This document shows positions 27,012 through 35,276 of a DNA stretch of 64,000 nucleotides, one piece after another. The position numbers and the translations under genes are program-made. The stretch's first letter is position 1, and each line of letters opens with the position of its first letter. The DNA lies in assembly GCF_040066175.1 (NCBI RefSeq), contig NZ_JBEAAM010000010.1, positions 75,796 through 139,795 of the forward strand. The letters are read 5' to 3'. Below the pieces are notes generated by a model that saw only the letters and a program-made list of their open reading frames with translations, was not told the DNA's origin and made no database searches. Source of the DNA: Solimonas sp040066175. GTDB lineage: Bacteria; Pseudomonadota; Gammaproteobacteria; Nevskiales; Nevskiaceae.

Positions 27012-27958
27012 GCGCCACCTGCGTCCGCGGCCGGCAGGCCGACGACCGGGTAGCGCGCGCGCAGCCGTTGCAGCGCCTCGCGCAGCTGCTGCGCACGCGC
27101 CTCGTCCTGCCAGGCGCGCAGCAGCTGCGCCTGCTGCTGCGGCGGCGGATCCCCGCCCTCGGCCACGCGCGCCGTCACCTGCACCAGATGCCAGCCGAAC
27201 GCGGAACGCAGCGGGCCGGTCCAGGTCTGCTCCGGCGCCTGCACGAGCGCATCGGCAAAGTCACGTCCGAAGCGCGCACCCACCTGCGCCGCGCTCCACG
27301 CGCGGAACTCGGCACCGAGCAGGAAGGCATCGCCGCTGCGCGCCGCATCGACCTCGCCGCGCAGCAGGCGCGCTCGCAGCGCCTCGAGCTCCGCGCGTGC
27401 ATCGGCGCGCGCGCCGTCGTCGCTGAAGAACACGTGGCGGAAGCTGAGGCGCGCCGGCGCACGATAGCGCGCCGGATGGCGCTCGCGGTACGCGGCCAGC
27501 GCCTGCGGGTCCACGGGAACGGCGCGGACCAGGCGGCGTTCCATCGCCTGCACGAGGCGCCGGCGTACCACCGGGTCGCTGCGGTTCATGCCGAGCGCCG
27601 CGGCCTCGTGCAGCAGCGCGTCGTCGCTGGCACGCCGCTGCGGAAACAGGAAGCGCATGTTGCGCAGCAACCGTTCGCGCACGACCGGATCGCTGCGGTC
27701 GAGCCCGCGCGCAAGCGCCTCGCGCAGCAGGATCTCGTCGTCGAGATAATGGCGGATGCTGGCGCGCAGCTCGGCCTCGGTGGGCAGACGGCCCGAGTCG
27801 CGCACCCAGGCCGCGCGCAGCGCCTCGACCCGTTCGGCGGACAGCTCGATCGGCGCGGCCTCGATCGGCGTATCCGGCACCGTTCGCAGGCGATCCAGCG
27901 CGAACAGCGCACTGCCGATCAGCGCGAAATGCAGCAGGGGCCAGCGCAGCATGCGCAT
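27008..27958 (-). CDS. parvulin-type peptidyl-prolyl isomerase, membrane-anchored
   Basis: This 316-residue protein has an N-terminal signal anchor (LLHFALIGSALFALDRL), a helical SurA-like N-domain, and a PpiC/rotamase domain in its second half (RLSFRHVFFSDDGARADA, then RFGRDFADALVQAPEQTWTG and SAFGWHLVQV). It would help fold exported proteins, probably the DUF3604 protein encoded just upstream. The ATG at 27958 lies 2 bases after that gene's stop and fits the anchor. It overlaps the HupE gene by four bases. A second ATG two codons later is also possible. Confidence 0.85.
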   Translation of the reverse strand: MRMLRWPLLHFALIGSALFALDRLRTVPDTPIEAAPIELSAERVEALRAAWVRDSGRLPTEAELRASIRHYLDDEILLREALARGLDRSDPVVRERLLRNMRFLFPQRRASDDALLHEAAALGMNRSDPVVRRRLVQAMERRLVRAVPVDPQALAAYRERHPARYRAPARLSFRHVFFSDDGARADARAELEALRARLLRGEVDAARSGDAFLLGAEFRAWSAAQVGARFGRDFADALVQAPEQTWTGPLRSAFGWHLVQVTARVAEGGDPPPQQQAQLLRAWQDEARAQQLREALQRLRARYPVVGLPAADAGGA

Positions 27959-27960
27959 GT

Positions 27961-29982
27961 TCAGCGGGTCGGTGCGGAGGCCGGCCGGTACCAGATCGGC
28001 GAGGTCCAGGCACGCTCCTGGATCGTCTTCGGATAGTCGGCGTTGCAGCAGTCGGCCCATTCGGCCGGCACGGCGTCCGGGTTGCTGCAGTCGATGCCGG
28101 CCGCGAGGCATTGGCGCGTGGACCAGCGGCAGCTCGGATTCTCGACGACGCGCGCGTACCAGAACGCCGGCACCGCCGGATCGAAGTCGGGGTCTTCCCA
28201 GACCGTGCACAGGCTGGCGAAGCCGGAACCCGAAGTCTGGCAGGTCGTCAGATCGACGCTCGCGCCATTGGCGGGATCGCCGGCGACCTCGAACACCCGT
28301 TCCTTCTTCTCGCCGTTGACGTACCAGCCCTTGATGATCTGGATGCGCTGCAGCGGCTCGACCGGCTCGCCGGGCGCGCCCGGATCGCGCAGCGCGGACA
28401 CCGCGAAGCGCGGCCGCGCGGCCGCGGACGGCACCGAAGACAGATCGCCGCCCATCGGCACGCCGCGCGCATAGCCGACGGCGGCGAAGTCGTTGCGCCC
28501 GCACTGGTCCGCCGGCAGATCCCAGCCGCCGAAGAAACGCACCACCGGGCGCGTGCCGCTGGTCGCGTAGGCCTCGCGCCGGCGCATCGCCGCGAACAGC
28601 GCATCGCGCGTGTTCTCCTCCGCCCACAGCACGGCCAGACCGCCGGGGCTGACCTCGATCACGTCGGTCATGCCGGGCACGCTGTCGCGCGGATTCTGGC
28701 CGGCGCCGGCATGGCCCATGAACGTGCTCTCGACGACGTTGCCGGGCGTACCGATGTGCGTGTCCGAGCTGCCGATGAAGCCATACTTGAATGGATTGGC
28801 GCCGAGCAGCTGCTCCTGGCGCAGACCTTCCTTGAGCGCCTCGCGCAGGAAGTCCTGCTCCATCGGCGGCCCGGTGTTGGCACCGCCGAAGCGGTTGCCG
28901 GTGAGGTTGTTGTACGGCAGCAGCTCGAAGCCGCACAGCTCGTCCTGCGCGCCCGCGCCCTGGGTGCCCAGGCACTCGGACTGGCCCTTGTGCTGGTAGA
29001 TCTCGGCCAGCGGCTCGTGATCCTGGCGCTTCTGCGCGAAGGCCTGCGTGTAGTCGTTGCCGAAGCGGTCCTTGGTCTCGAACATCGTGCCGGCCGACAG
29101 GTTCGAGTTGTGCGGAATCGTCAGCACGTCGCAGCCGTCCTGCGCGCGGCACTGCGCATCGAGCGCCTGCCACAGCAGCTCCGGGCGCGGATACTCCTGG
29201 TAGGCCGGCGGGATCGGCGGCACGACGCCGGTGCGGAAGATGACGTTGCGGTGCAGGTTGTTCGACAGCGGCGCGCCGGTCCACTCGTAACCGACGAAGG
29301 TGGTGAAGCGGCAGTCGTCGCTGCGGTCGTAGTACGCCTCGGCCGCGAGCTGCACGTCCTGCCACGGCGTCTTCGCCGCCTCCAGGCAGGTCTGCCCGCC
29401 CGGCCCGCAATAGGCCATGCGCGGCACGCTGCCGTTGCTGCCGATGATCGGCGCATCGGACACCAGCGGGATGCCGGCCGGCACCGGGAACTGCGGCAGC
29501 TCCGGCAGGCCGACTGCGGCGAGATTGAAGGCGATGAAGGACTGGTCCGGGAAGTTGCGGTAGAGGATGCACTCCGGAGCGTTGTATTCGAGATAGTCCG
29601 GGTTCGTGCAGATCTCGGTCTCGCCGAACAGCTCGGCATGATCGGTGACCGCAGCGAAGTCGAGCGGCCGCGCGATCTGCGTGTGGCGCGTCGGCTCGCC
29701 GTTGTCGTCGTAGGGCTGGATGCCGATGCGCTCGCCCAGCGCGAAACGGTAGGCGTCGTGCGGCCCGATGATCGTGCCCTGCGTGTTGGCGTCGAGCGAG
29801 TACTTGGTGTGCACGTGCAGGTCGCCGAAGAACGGCTGGCGCAGCGCATTGGCGTTGTGACAGCGCGCGTCGATCGGCGGAGCGACCGACTCCGGCGCGC
29901 GGCTGGCGCCGCAGCCGGCCAGTAGCACCACACCCACCGCCGCGATCCGGGCGATGAGACGATTCCTGCCTGCTATACCCAT
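27961..29982 (-). CDS. DUF3604-family exported metallohydrolase-like lipoprotein
   Basis: This 673-residue protein has a lipobox (VVLLAGC) and a PHP-like metal-binding core: DLHVHTKYSLDAN (about residue 54), VTDHAE (about 113), IPHNSN, and GSSDTHIGTPG further on. These His/Asp motifs suggest a two- or three-metal hydrolase. Paired cysteines suggest periplasmic disulfides. The ATG follows AGGGGAG. It heads a four-gene operon (DUF3604, parvulin, HupE, LolA-like) with a steroid-box 61 bases upstream. The natural substrate is unknown to me; the box suggests a link to steroid or sterol use. Confidence 0.85.
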   Translation of the reverse strand: MGIAGRNRLIARIAAVGVVLLAGCGASRAPESVAPPIDARCHNANALRQPFFGDLHVHTKYSLDANTQGTIIGPHDAYRFALGERIGIQPYDDNGEPTRHTQIARPLDFAAVTDHAELFGETEICTNPDYLEYNAPECILYRNFPDQSFIAFNLAAVGLPELPQFPVPAGIPLVSDAPIIGSNGSVPRMAYCGPGGQTCLEAAKTPWQDVQLAAEAYYDRSDDCRFTTFVGYEWTGAPLSNNLHRNVIFRTGVVPPIPPAYQEYPRPELLWQALDAQCRAQDGCDVLTIPHNSNLSAGTMFETKDRFGNDYTQAFAQKRQDHEPLAEIYQHKGQSECLGTQGAGAQDELCGFELLPYNNLTGNRFGGANTGPPMEQDFLREALKEGLRQEQLLGANPFKYGFIGSSDTHIGTPGNVVESTFMGHAGAGQNPRDSVPGMTDVIEVSPGGLAVLWAEENTRDALFAAMRRREAYATSGTRPVVRFFGGWDLPADQCGRNDFAAVGYARGVPMGGDLSSVPSAAARPRFAVSALRDPGAPGEPVEPLQRIQIIKGWYVNGEKKERVFEVAGDPANGASVDLTTCQTSGSGFASLCTVWEDPDFDPAVPAFWYARVVENPSCRWSTRQCLAAGIDCSNPDAVPAEWADCCNADYPKTIQERAWTSPIWYRPASAPTR

Positions 29983-30042
29983 GTTCCGCTCCCCTCAGCG
30001 GCTGGCGTGACGCGATTCTGGCGTTCGGACACGCCAGCGGCC

Positions 30043-30058
30043 TCGTCCCTTGGGACGA
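30043..30058 (-). promoter_or_regulatory. steroid-box candidate 6 (TCGTCCCTTGGGACGA), best symmetry
   Basis: Arms TCGTCCC and GGGACGA are fully complementary around a TT centre. The site ends 61 bases upstream of DUF3604; CAGAAT (30020-30015, minus, 4 of 6 -10 matches) begins exactly 23 bases beyond it. It is also 62 bases from mod, but no -10 fits on that side. Confidence 0.65.
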
Positions 30059-30070
30059 TCGTCTCGCCTT

Positions 30071-30083
30071 CGGTACAGTACCG
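30071..30083. promoter_or_regulatory. inverted repeat CGGTAC-A-GTACCG upstream of mod
   Basis: Short dyad 37 bases before the mod start. It resembles the core of the TetR-operator palindrome at 16764 but has one extra central base. It could be a control site for the restriction-modification operon. Confidence 0.35.
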
Positions 30084-30120
30084 GCCGACAAGTCAATAAA
30101 CGCCAGGGGCACGGGAGATC

Positions 30121-33100
30121 ATGAGCAAGCCGACTGCGGCCGAACTGCAAGAGTGGGTGCTCGATGCCGTGCCGAAGGATGGCAGCGGCATCGGCAACCA
30201 GAGCCTCGCCAAGGCGGTGATCGCCGCCGCTGCGTCCCGCAAGCAGCGGGCCGGAGAATCCGAGGTGCAGAACGCCGTAGCCGCGCTGGTCGATGCCGGC
30301 ACGCTGGTGCGCGGCAAGGGCCGCGGCGGTTCGGTGCGCCGCGCCCAGAGTGAATCTTCGGCGAACGCACCGGCGCCGCTGGAACTGCAGGCGCAGGAGA
30401 TTCCCGAGGAAGCCAAGCGGCCCAAAGAGCGGCAGACCATGATGAGCCTGCCGCCGCGCCAGCCCGGCCAGCCGACGCGCGCCGCGGCCAAGCCCGCGGA
30501 CGGTGCCAAGGTCATCAGCTACCGGCACGACCAGACGCGCAAGAACAACCCCGATGTCGGCGTCGTCACGCCGGAGACCGATCCCGAGCAGCCGAAGACC
30601 ACCTGGGCCTACGACCCGCACATCGACCCGGCGCTGCAATTCGACATTGGCCGCGCCCAGATCGAGAAGCTCATCGATGACGCACTCGCCAGCGGCGATC
30701 AGGAAGTGATGCGCGCCGCGCTCGAACAGCTCAAGCGCCAGGCCGCCCCCTATCTGAACTGGACCGGCAAGGCTGAGCGCACCAGCTTCGAGGTCGATAC
30801 CGTCTCGCTGCACGTCCACGAGCGCATCGACCCGGCGACGATCCTGTCCGCCGTGCAGAAGCAGTTGAAGCAAGGCAAGGCCAGCGGCGCCGCCGGCCAG
30901 GGCGACTTCTTCCAGGCCTGGTTCGAAAAGCCGCTGCCGCTGCGCGAGGCCATCGAGTTCTACAAGCACGACCGCGGCTGGAGCAATCGCCTCATCAGCG
31001 GCGACTCATTGCTGGTGATGAACTCCCTGCTGCAGAAGGAGGGCATGGCCGGGCAGGTGCAGATGATCTACATCGACCCGCCCTACGGCATCAAGTACGG
31101 CTCCAACTTCCAGCCCTTCGTCAACAAGCGCGACGTGAAAGACCGCAAGGACGAAGACCTGACCCAGGAACCGGAACAAATCCGCGCCTTCCGCGACACC
31201 TGGGAGCTGGGCATCCACTCCTACCTCACCTACCTGCGCGACCGGCTGCTGCTGGCGAAGGAGCTTTTACACGAGTCGGGGAGCGTGTTTGTGCAGATCT
31301 CGGATGAGAACCTGCATCATGTGCGGGAGATCTTGGATGAGGTATTGGGGGCGGAGAATTTCTGCTCGGTGATTCAGGTGCAAAAGACGGGCAGCCAGGA
31401 AGCCACGTTGCTTGCTACGACTGTCGATTTCCTTGTCTGGTACGCGAAGGACAAAAAGTGCGTGAAGTATCACCAGCTCTACCTCCCTCGCACGCCGGGG
31501 GACAAGTCGTTCACTCGTTACGACTTCGTCGAGTTGCCGTCGGGAGCAGAGTGCCGGCTGTCGCGCAGCGAGCTTTATGGTGAGCAGCCAATGCCTGACG
31601 GGCGACAGTTCCGGCACACAAGCCTGATCTCCGACGGGCAATCTTCCGGTGACCCGACGTTCAGGTTTCGTGGGCGCGAGTTTCGTCCCAAGGCGACCTC
31701 GCACTGGAAAACGACGGTCGAGGGCTTGGGGCGTTTAGCAAAGTGCGGCCGTGTCGAAGACGCGGCGACCACGATCCGTTTCAAGCGTTACTTGGATGAT
31801 TTTCCCGTGGTCCCGGTTGATGACCGTTGGGAATCGATGCAGATCGGAAAGGAACTAATGTATGTGGTGCAAACACCGGAGAGAATAATCGAGCGCTGCC
31901 TCCTCATGACCACCGACCCCGGCGACTTGGTGCTGGACCCGACCTGCGGTTCCGGCACCACCGCCTTTGTCGCCGAGAAATGGGGCCGGCGCTGGATCAG
32001 CTGCGACACCTCGCGCGTGGCGGTCACCTTGGCCAAGCAGCGGTTGATGACGGCGAGCTACGACTACTACGAGCTGAAGTATCCGCACGAGGGCCTGAAG
32101 GGCGGCTTCATCTACAAGACCGTGCCGCATGTCACGCTCAAGTCCATCGCCAACAACCCGGAGATCGACGAGATTTATGCGCGCATGCATCCGGCGATCG
32201 AGCAGGCGCTGGGCGAGTTGAACAAGAGGCTGGATGCCCGCCTGCGCGGGCATGACGGTTTGCGCGAGTGGGAAGTCCCGTTCGATTTTCCGGAGGACTG
32301 GCCGCAAGCGGCGAAGGCGCCGTTCGAGGCTTTCCATGCCGCGCGACAGGCGATGCAGAAGCGCATGGATCAGTCCATCGCCGCGCATGCGGATCAGGAG
32401 ACGCTGTACGACCAGCCGCAGGTGAGCCGCGACAAGCTGCGCATCACCGGCCCGTTCACGGTGGAGGCGGTGCCGTTCCCGACCGTGCTCGCGCTGGATG
32501 AGTCGGCACAGCCGCAATCAGGTCATTGGGAGGCGGATGCCAGCATTGCCCGCTCGGGCGAATCCGCGCGCCAGCATGGATGGCGCGATGAGCTGATGAA
32601 GACCGGCATCCGCGGCAAGAACGGGCAGATGCTGAAGTTCGCCGAGCTGGAGACCTTGCCGGCGCTGCGGCATCTGCATTGCACCGGCACGCTCAAGGAC
32701 ACCGGCGAACGCGTGGTCGTCAGCTTCGGCCCCGAGCACGCGGCGTTGGAGCAGCGCCAGGTGGAGATGGCGATGCGCGAGGCCGGCGAGCTGTTCCCGC
32801 GGCCGAAGATGATCGTGTTCTGCGCCTTCACCTTCGATCCGGAAGCGGCCAAGGACATCGACAACACCAAGGGTATCGTCGCGCTCAAGGCGCAGATGAA
32901 CACCGACCTGCTCACCGACGATCTGAAGAAGGCCCGCGCCAGCAACCAGAGCTTCTGGCTGATGGGCCAGCCGGATGTCGAAGTGCGCGAGCGCAAGGAC
33001 GGCCGGTACGAAGTCGAGGTGCACGGCTTCGACTACTTCGACACCGCCAAGGGCGAGCTGGTGTCCGGCGGCAAGAGCAAGATCGCCGCGTGGTCGCTGG

Positions 33101-33339
33101 ACACGGACTATGACGAACGCAGCCTGTTCCCGCGCCAGGTGTTCTTCCCGATGGCCGGCGCCAAGGACGGCTGGAACAAGCTCAAGCGCGACATCAAGGC
33201 CGAACTCAACGAAGCCCTGCTCGACAAGCTCCACGGCACCGTGAGCCTGCCCTTCGCGGCCGGCGAGAACCGCAAGATCGCGGTGAAGATCGTGGACGAT
33301 CGCGGGATCGAGTCGCTGAAGGTGATACCGCTGGCATGA
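30121..33339 (+). CDS. mod: type III-like DNA methyltransferase (Mod), beta-class N6-adenine type
   Basis: This 1072-residue protein begins with a winged-helix-like region (residues 1-75) and a linker. Its catalytic core has motif IV DPPYG at 319-323 before motif I DPTCGSGTTA at about 604, the order of beta-class methyltransferases such as type III Mod subunits. The target recognition domain should lie between them. That part of the DNA (about 31265-31905) is visibly less GC-rich and uses different codons, as expected after domain exchange. A long C-terminal domain follows. An in-frame half palindromic repeat encodes DARLRGHDG near residue 707. The stop overlaps the next ATG (ATGA). It should methylate host DNA and guide the Res subunit. 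Confidence 0.9.
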   Translation: MSKPTAAELQEWVLDAVPKDGSGIGNQSLAKAVIAAAASRKQRAGESEVQNAVAALVDAGTLVRGKGRGGSVRRAQSESSANAPAPLELQAQEIPEEAKRPKERQTMMSLPPRQPGQPTRAAAKPADGAKVISYRHDQTRKNNPDVGVVTPETDPEQPKTTWAYDPHIDPALQFDIGRAQIEKLIDDALASGDQEVMRAALEQLKRQAAPYLNWTGKAERTSFEVDTVSLHVHERIDPATILSAVQKQLKQGKASGAAGQGDFFQAWFEKPLPLREAIEFYKHDRGWSNRLISGDSLLVMNSLLQKEGMAGQVQMIYIDPPYGIKYGSNFQPFVNKRDVKDRKDEDLTQEPEQIRAFRDTWELGIHSYLTYLRDRLLLAKELLHESGSVFVQISDENLHHVREILDEVLGAENFCSVIQVQKTGSQEATLLATTVDFLVWYAKDKKCVKYHQLYLPRTPGDKSFTRYDFVELPSGAECRLSRSELYGEQPMPDGRQFRHTSLISDGQSSGDPTFRFRGREFRPKATSHWKTTVEGLGRLAKCGRVEDAATTIRFKRYLDDFPVVPVDDRWESMQIGKELMYVVQTPERIIERCLLMTTDPGDLVLDPTCGSGTTAFVAEKWGRRWISCDTSRVAVTLAKQRLMTASYDYYELKYPHEGLKGGFIYKTVPHVTLKSIANNPEIDEIYARMHPAIEQALGELNKRLDARLRGHDGLREWEVPFDFPEDWPQAAKAPFEAFHAARQAMQKRMDQSIAAHADQETLYDQPQVSRDKLRITGPFTVEAVPFPTVLALDESAQPQSGHWEADASIARSGESARQHGWRDELMKTGIRGKNGQMLKFAELETLPALRHLHCTGTLKDTGERVVVSFGPEHAALEQRQVEMAMREAGELFPRPKMIVFCAFTFDPEAAKDIDNTKGIVALKAQMNTDLLTDDLKKARASNQSFWLMGQPDVEVRERKDGRYEVEVHGFDYFDTAKGELVSGGKSKIAAWSLDTDYDERSLFPRQVFFPMAGAKDGWNKLKRDIKAELNEALLDKLHGTVSLPFAAGENRKIAVKIVDDRGIESLKVIPLA
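32230..32257 (+). repeat. half REP-like repeat inside the mod coding sequence
   Basis: These 28 bases (CTGGATGCCCGCC...GCGGGCATGACG) are identical to the right half of the intergenic element ending at 41766. Here they are translated in frame as LDARLRGHD within the methyltransferase, probably as a tolerated insertion in a linker. Confidence 0.8.
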
Positions 33340-35276
33340 GCCCGGTGAATCAACAGATGGACCTGTTCGAGCAGCTCTCGTACTACGAGGGCGCGGACGT
33401 GGAGTACAAGTCGGCACGGGGCGGGTTGCCGGCCAGCCTGTGGGAGACCTACAGCGCCTTTGCCAACACGGCGGGCGGCACGATCTGGCTCGGCGTGGTG
33501 CAGCGGGACGACGGGCGCTTGGAGGTTCAAGGCATCGAACAACCCGAGAAGCTGCGCGCCGATCTGTGGAACCTGCTGAATAACCGAGAGAAGGTGAGCC
33601 GCAATCTGCTCTCGGAGCGGGACGTGGAAGTGGTTCCCGTTGGGGATGCGCGAACATCGCTGATCGTCATTCGCGTGCCGCGTGCGTCGCGCCGGGAGCG
33701 ACCGGTCTATGTCGGCAAGGATCCGTTCGCGGGCAGCTTCCGGCGGAACTACGAAGGCGATTACCGGTGCAGCGATGTCGAGGTGCGCCGGATGTTTTCC
33801 GACCAGTCGGACGAGCCCGCGGACAGCCGCATCCTCGATGGTTTCGGCTGGGACGATCTGCATGCGGAGTCCCTGCGCCAGTTTCGCAATCGGATGGCCT
33901 CCCTGCGGCCGGGCCATGCCTGGCTTGCGGAGGATGATCGGGGCTTGCTGTCGCGTCTGGGGGGCTGGCGGCAGGACCGGTCCAGCGGCCGTGAAGGGCT
34001 GACGCTTGCCGGTCTACTGATGTTCGGGCGTGAGTCGGCGATTCGCGACCCGGCCGCGGTGTCGGGCTTCCATCTCGATTACCGCGAGCGTTACTCGGAT
34101 GATCCGGCCGTCCGCTGGACCGATCGCCTGACGCTGGATGGCACCTGGGAAGGCAATGTCTTTCAGTTTCACCAACTGGTGACGGCCAAGCTGAGTACCG
34201 GGCCGGGCATCAAGACCCCGTTCCGGACCGATGAGCACGGTTATCGCAAGGCCACAACGCCGGTGCACGAGGCGCTGCAGGAGGCCTTGGTCAATGCGTT
34301 GATCCACGCCGATTACTCGGGACAGGGCGGCATCGTGATCGACCGCTATTCCGACCGGCTGGAGTTCTCGAATCCCGGCACTCTGCTGGTTTCCCGCGAG
34401 CAGCTTCTGCGTGGCGGCATCAGCGAATGCCGCAACAAGTCGCTGCAGTTGATGTTTCAGATGCTGGGTGCCGGCGACAAGGCAGGGTCCGGCATCGACA
34501 AGATTCGACGAAGCTGGGCGGCGGAGCATTGGCAGTCTCCGAGTCTGATCGAGCAGTTCCGCCCCGATCGCGTCACGCTCGTGCTGCCGATGATCAGCAC
34601 CTTGCCGGAGGCGATCATGGATCGCCTGAGTGCGCGCTTTGGTCCGGCGTTTCGGCAGAGGTCCGCGGATGAGATCCAGGCCCTGGTCGCAGCCGAGGTC
34701 GAAGGGGAGATCACCAACCAGCGGCTGCAGAACATGCTGACGCTGCATCGGGTCGACATCACCCGCCTGCTCGGGGGGCTGGTCCGCGATGGATTTCTGA
34801 TTCAGGACGGGCATGGACGATGGACCCGGTACTTTCCGAGATCAGAAGGGGACATCTCCCCTGATAAGGCTCCGGTCTCCCCTGATAAGGCTCCGGTCTC
34901 CCCTGATAAGGCCCTGGTCTCCCCTGATAAGGCTCCGATCCCCCCTGGTAACGACGTGCCGGATGAGCGGACAGCAGACACCATCGGCGCGGCAGCGGAT
35001 CCAGAGCTGTTGGCCATCGCAGCGCCCGTCCGGCAAACGGGGCGTTCATCGCCAGAAGATGTCCGCCGGGTGATCCTCGACCTCTGTCGACAGCGCTACC
35101 TGACACTGCGCGAGCTTGCCCGCCTGCTGGATCGCAGTGAAGGCCTGGTCAGAGACAGCTATGTTTCCCCCATGCTCAGGGATCAACTGCTGGAGCTGCG
35201 TTACCCCGACAAGCGGACACACCGCGATCAGGCTTACAGAACTCGATCCGGATCGCCGGGCGGGACATCGACATGA
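33336..35276 (+). CDS. Schlafen-type AlbA_2 / HATPase_c_4 protein embedded in the type III-like system
   Basis: This 646-residue protein starts with an AlbA_2 (Schlafen-like) domain: VEYKSARGGLPASLWETYSAFANTAGG begins it, with Glu-x-Lys and the FANTAGGTIWLGV hallmark, and YVGKDPFAGSFRRNYEGD follows. Next is a GHKL-like HATPase_c_4 domain (ALQEALVNALIHADYSG; RLEFSNPGTLL; GAGDKAGSGIDKI). The C-terminal part has two winged-helix segments joined by a seven-residue tandem repeat (SPDKAPV, four full copies). It overlaps mod and res by four bases on each side, so it is expressed with them. AlbA_2 domains in the Schlafen family can be nucleic-acid binding or RNase domains. A role as ATP-dependent regulator or as a back-up effector of the restriction system is inferred. 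Confidence 0.85.
   Translation: MSPVNQQMDLFEQLSYYEGADVEYKSARGGLPASLWETYSAFANTAGGTIWLGVVQRDDGRLEVQGIEQPEKLRADLWNLLNNREKVSRNLLSERDVEVVPVGDARTSLIVIRVPRASRRERPVYVGKDPFAGSFRRNYEGDYRCSDVEVRRMFSDQSDEPADSRILDGFGWDDLHAESLRQFRNRMASLRPGHAWLAEDDRGLLSRLGGWRQDRSSGREGLTLAGLLMFGRESAIRDPAAVSGFHLDYRERYSDDPAVRWTDRLTLDGTWEGNVFQFHQLVTAKLSTGPGIKTPFRTDEHGYRKATTPVHEALQEALVNALIHADYSGQGGIVIDRYSDRLEFSNPGTLLVSREQLLRGGISECRNKSLQLMFQMLGAGDKAGSGIDKIRRSWAAEHWQSPSLIEQFRPDRVTLVLPMISTLPEAIMDRLSARFGPAFRQRSADEIQALVAAEVEGEITNQRLQNMLTLHRVDITRLLGGLVRDGFLIQDGHGRWTRYFPRSEGDISPDKAPVSPDKAPVSPDKALVSPDKAPIPPGNDVPDERTADTIGAAADPELLAIAAPVRQTGRSSPEDVRRVILDLCRQRYLTLRELARLLDRSEGLVRDSYVSPMLRDQLLELRYPDKRTHRDQAYRTRSGSPGGTST
34857..34940 (+). repeat. 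21-bp in-frame minisatellite (4 full units and a degenerate fifth)
   Basis: Units of 21 bases (TCCCCTGATAAGGCTCCGGTC, 7 codons, given here as TCCCCTGATAAGG plus CTCCGGTC) start at 34857, 34878, 34899 and 34920. The first two are identical and the others differ by a few bases. Copy-number change alters the linker by seven residues without a frameshift. Confidence 0.9.

Noticed and set aside
30043..30121. Steroid-box 6 as promoter of the mod gene
   Set aside because: The distance to mod would fit (62 bases), but no -10-like hexamer stands at the usual offset on the plus strand, whereas CAGAAT fits on the minus strand for DUF3604.
34857..34940. CRISPR array
   Set aside because: The 21-bp units are directly adjacent without spacers and lie in frame within a gene; they are a coding minisatellite.
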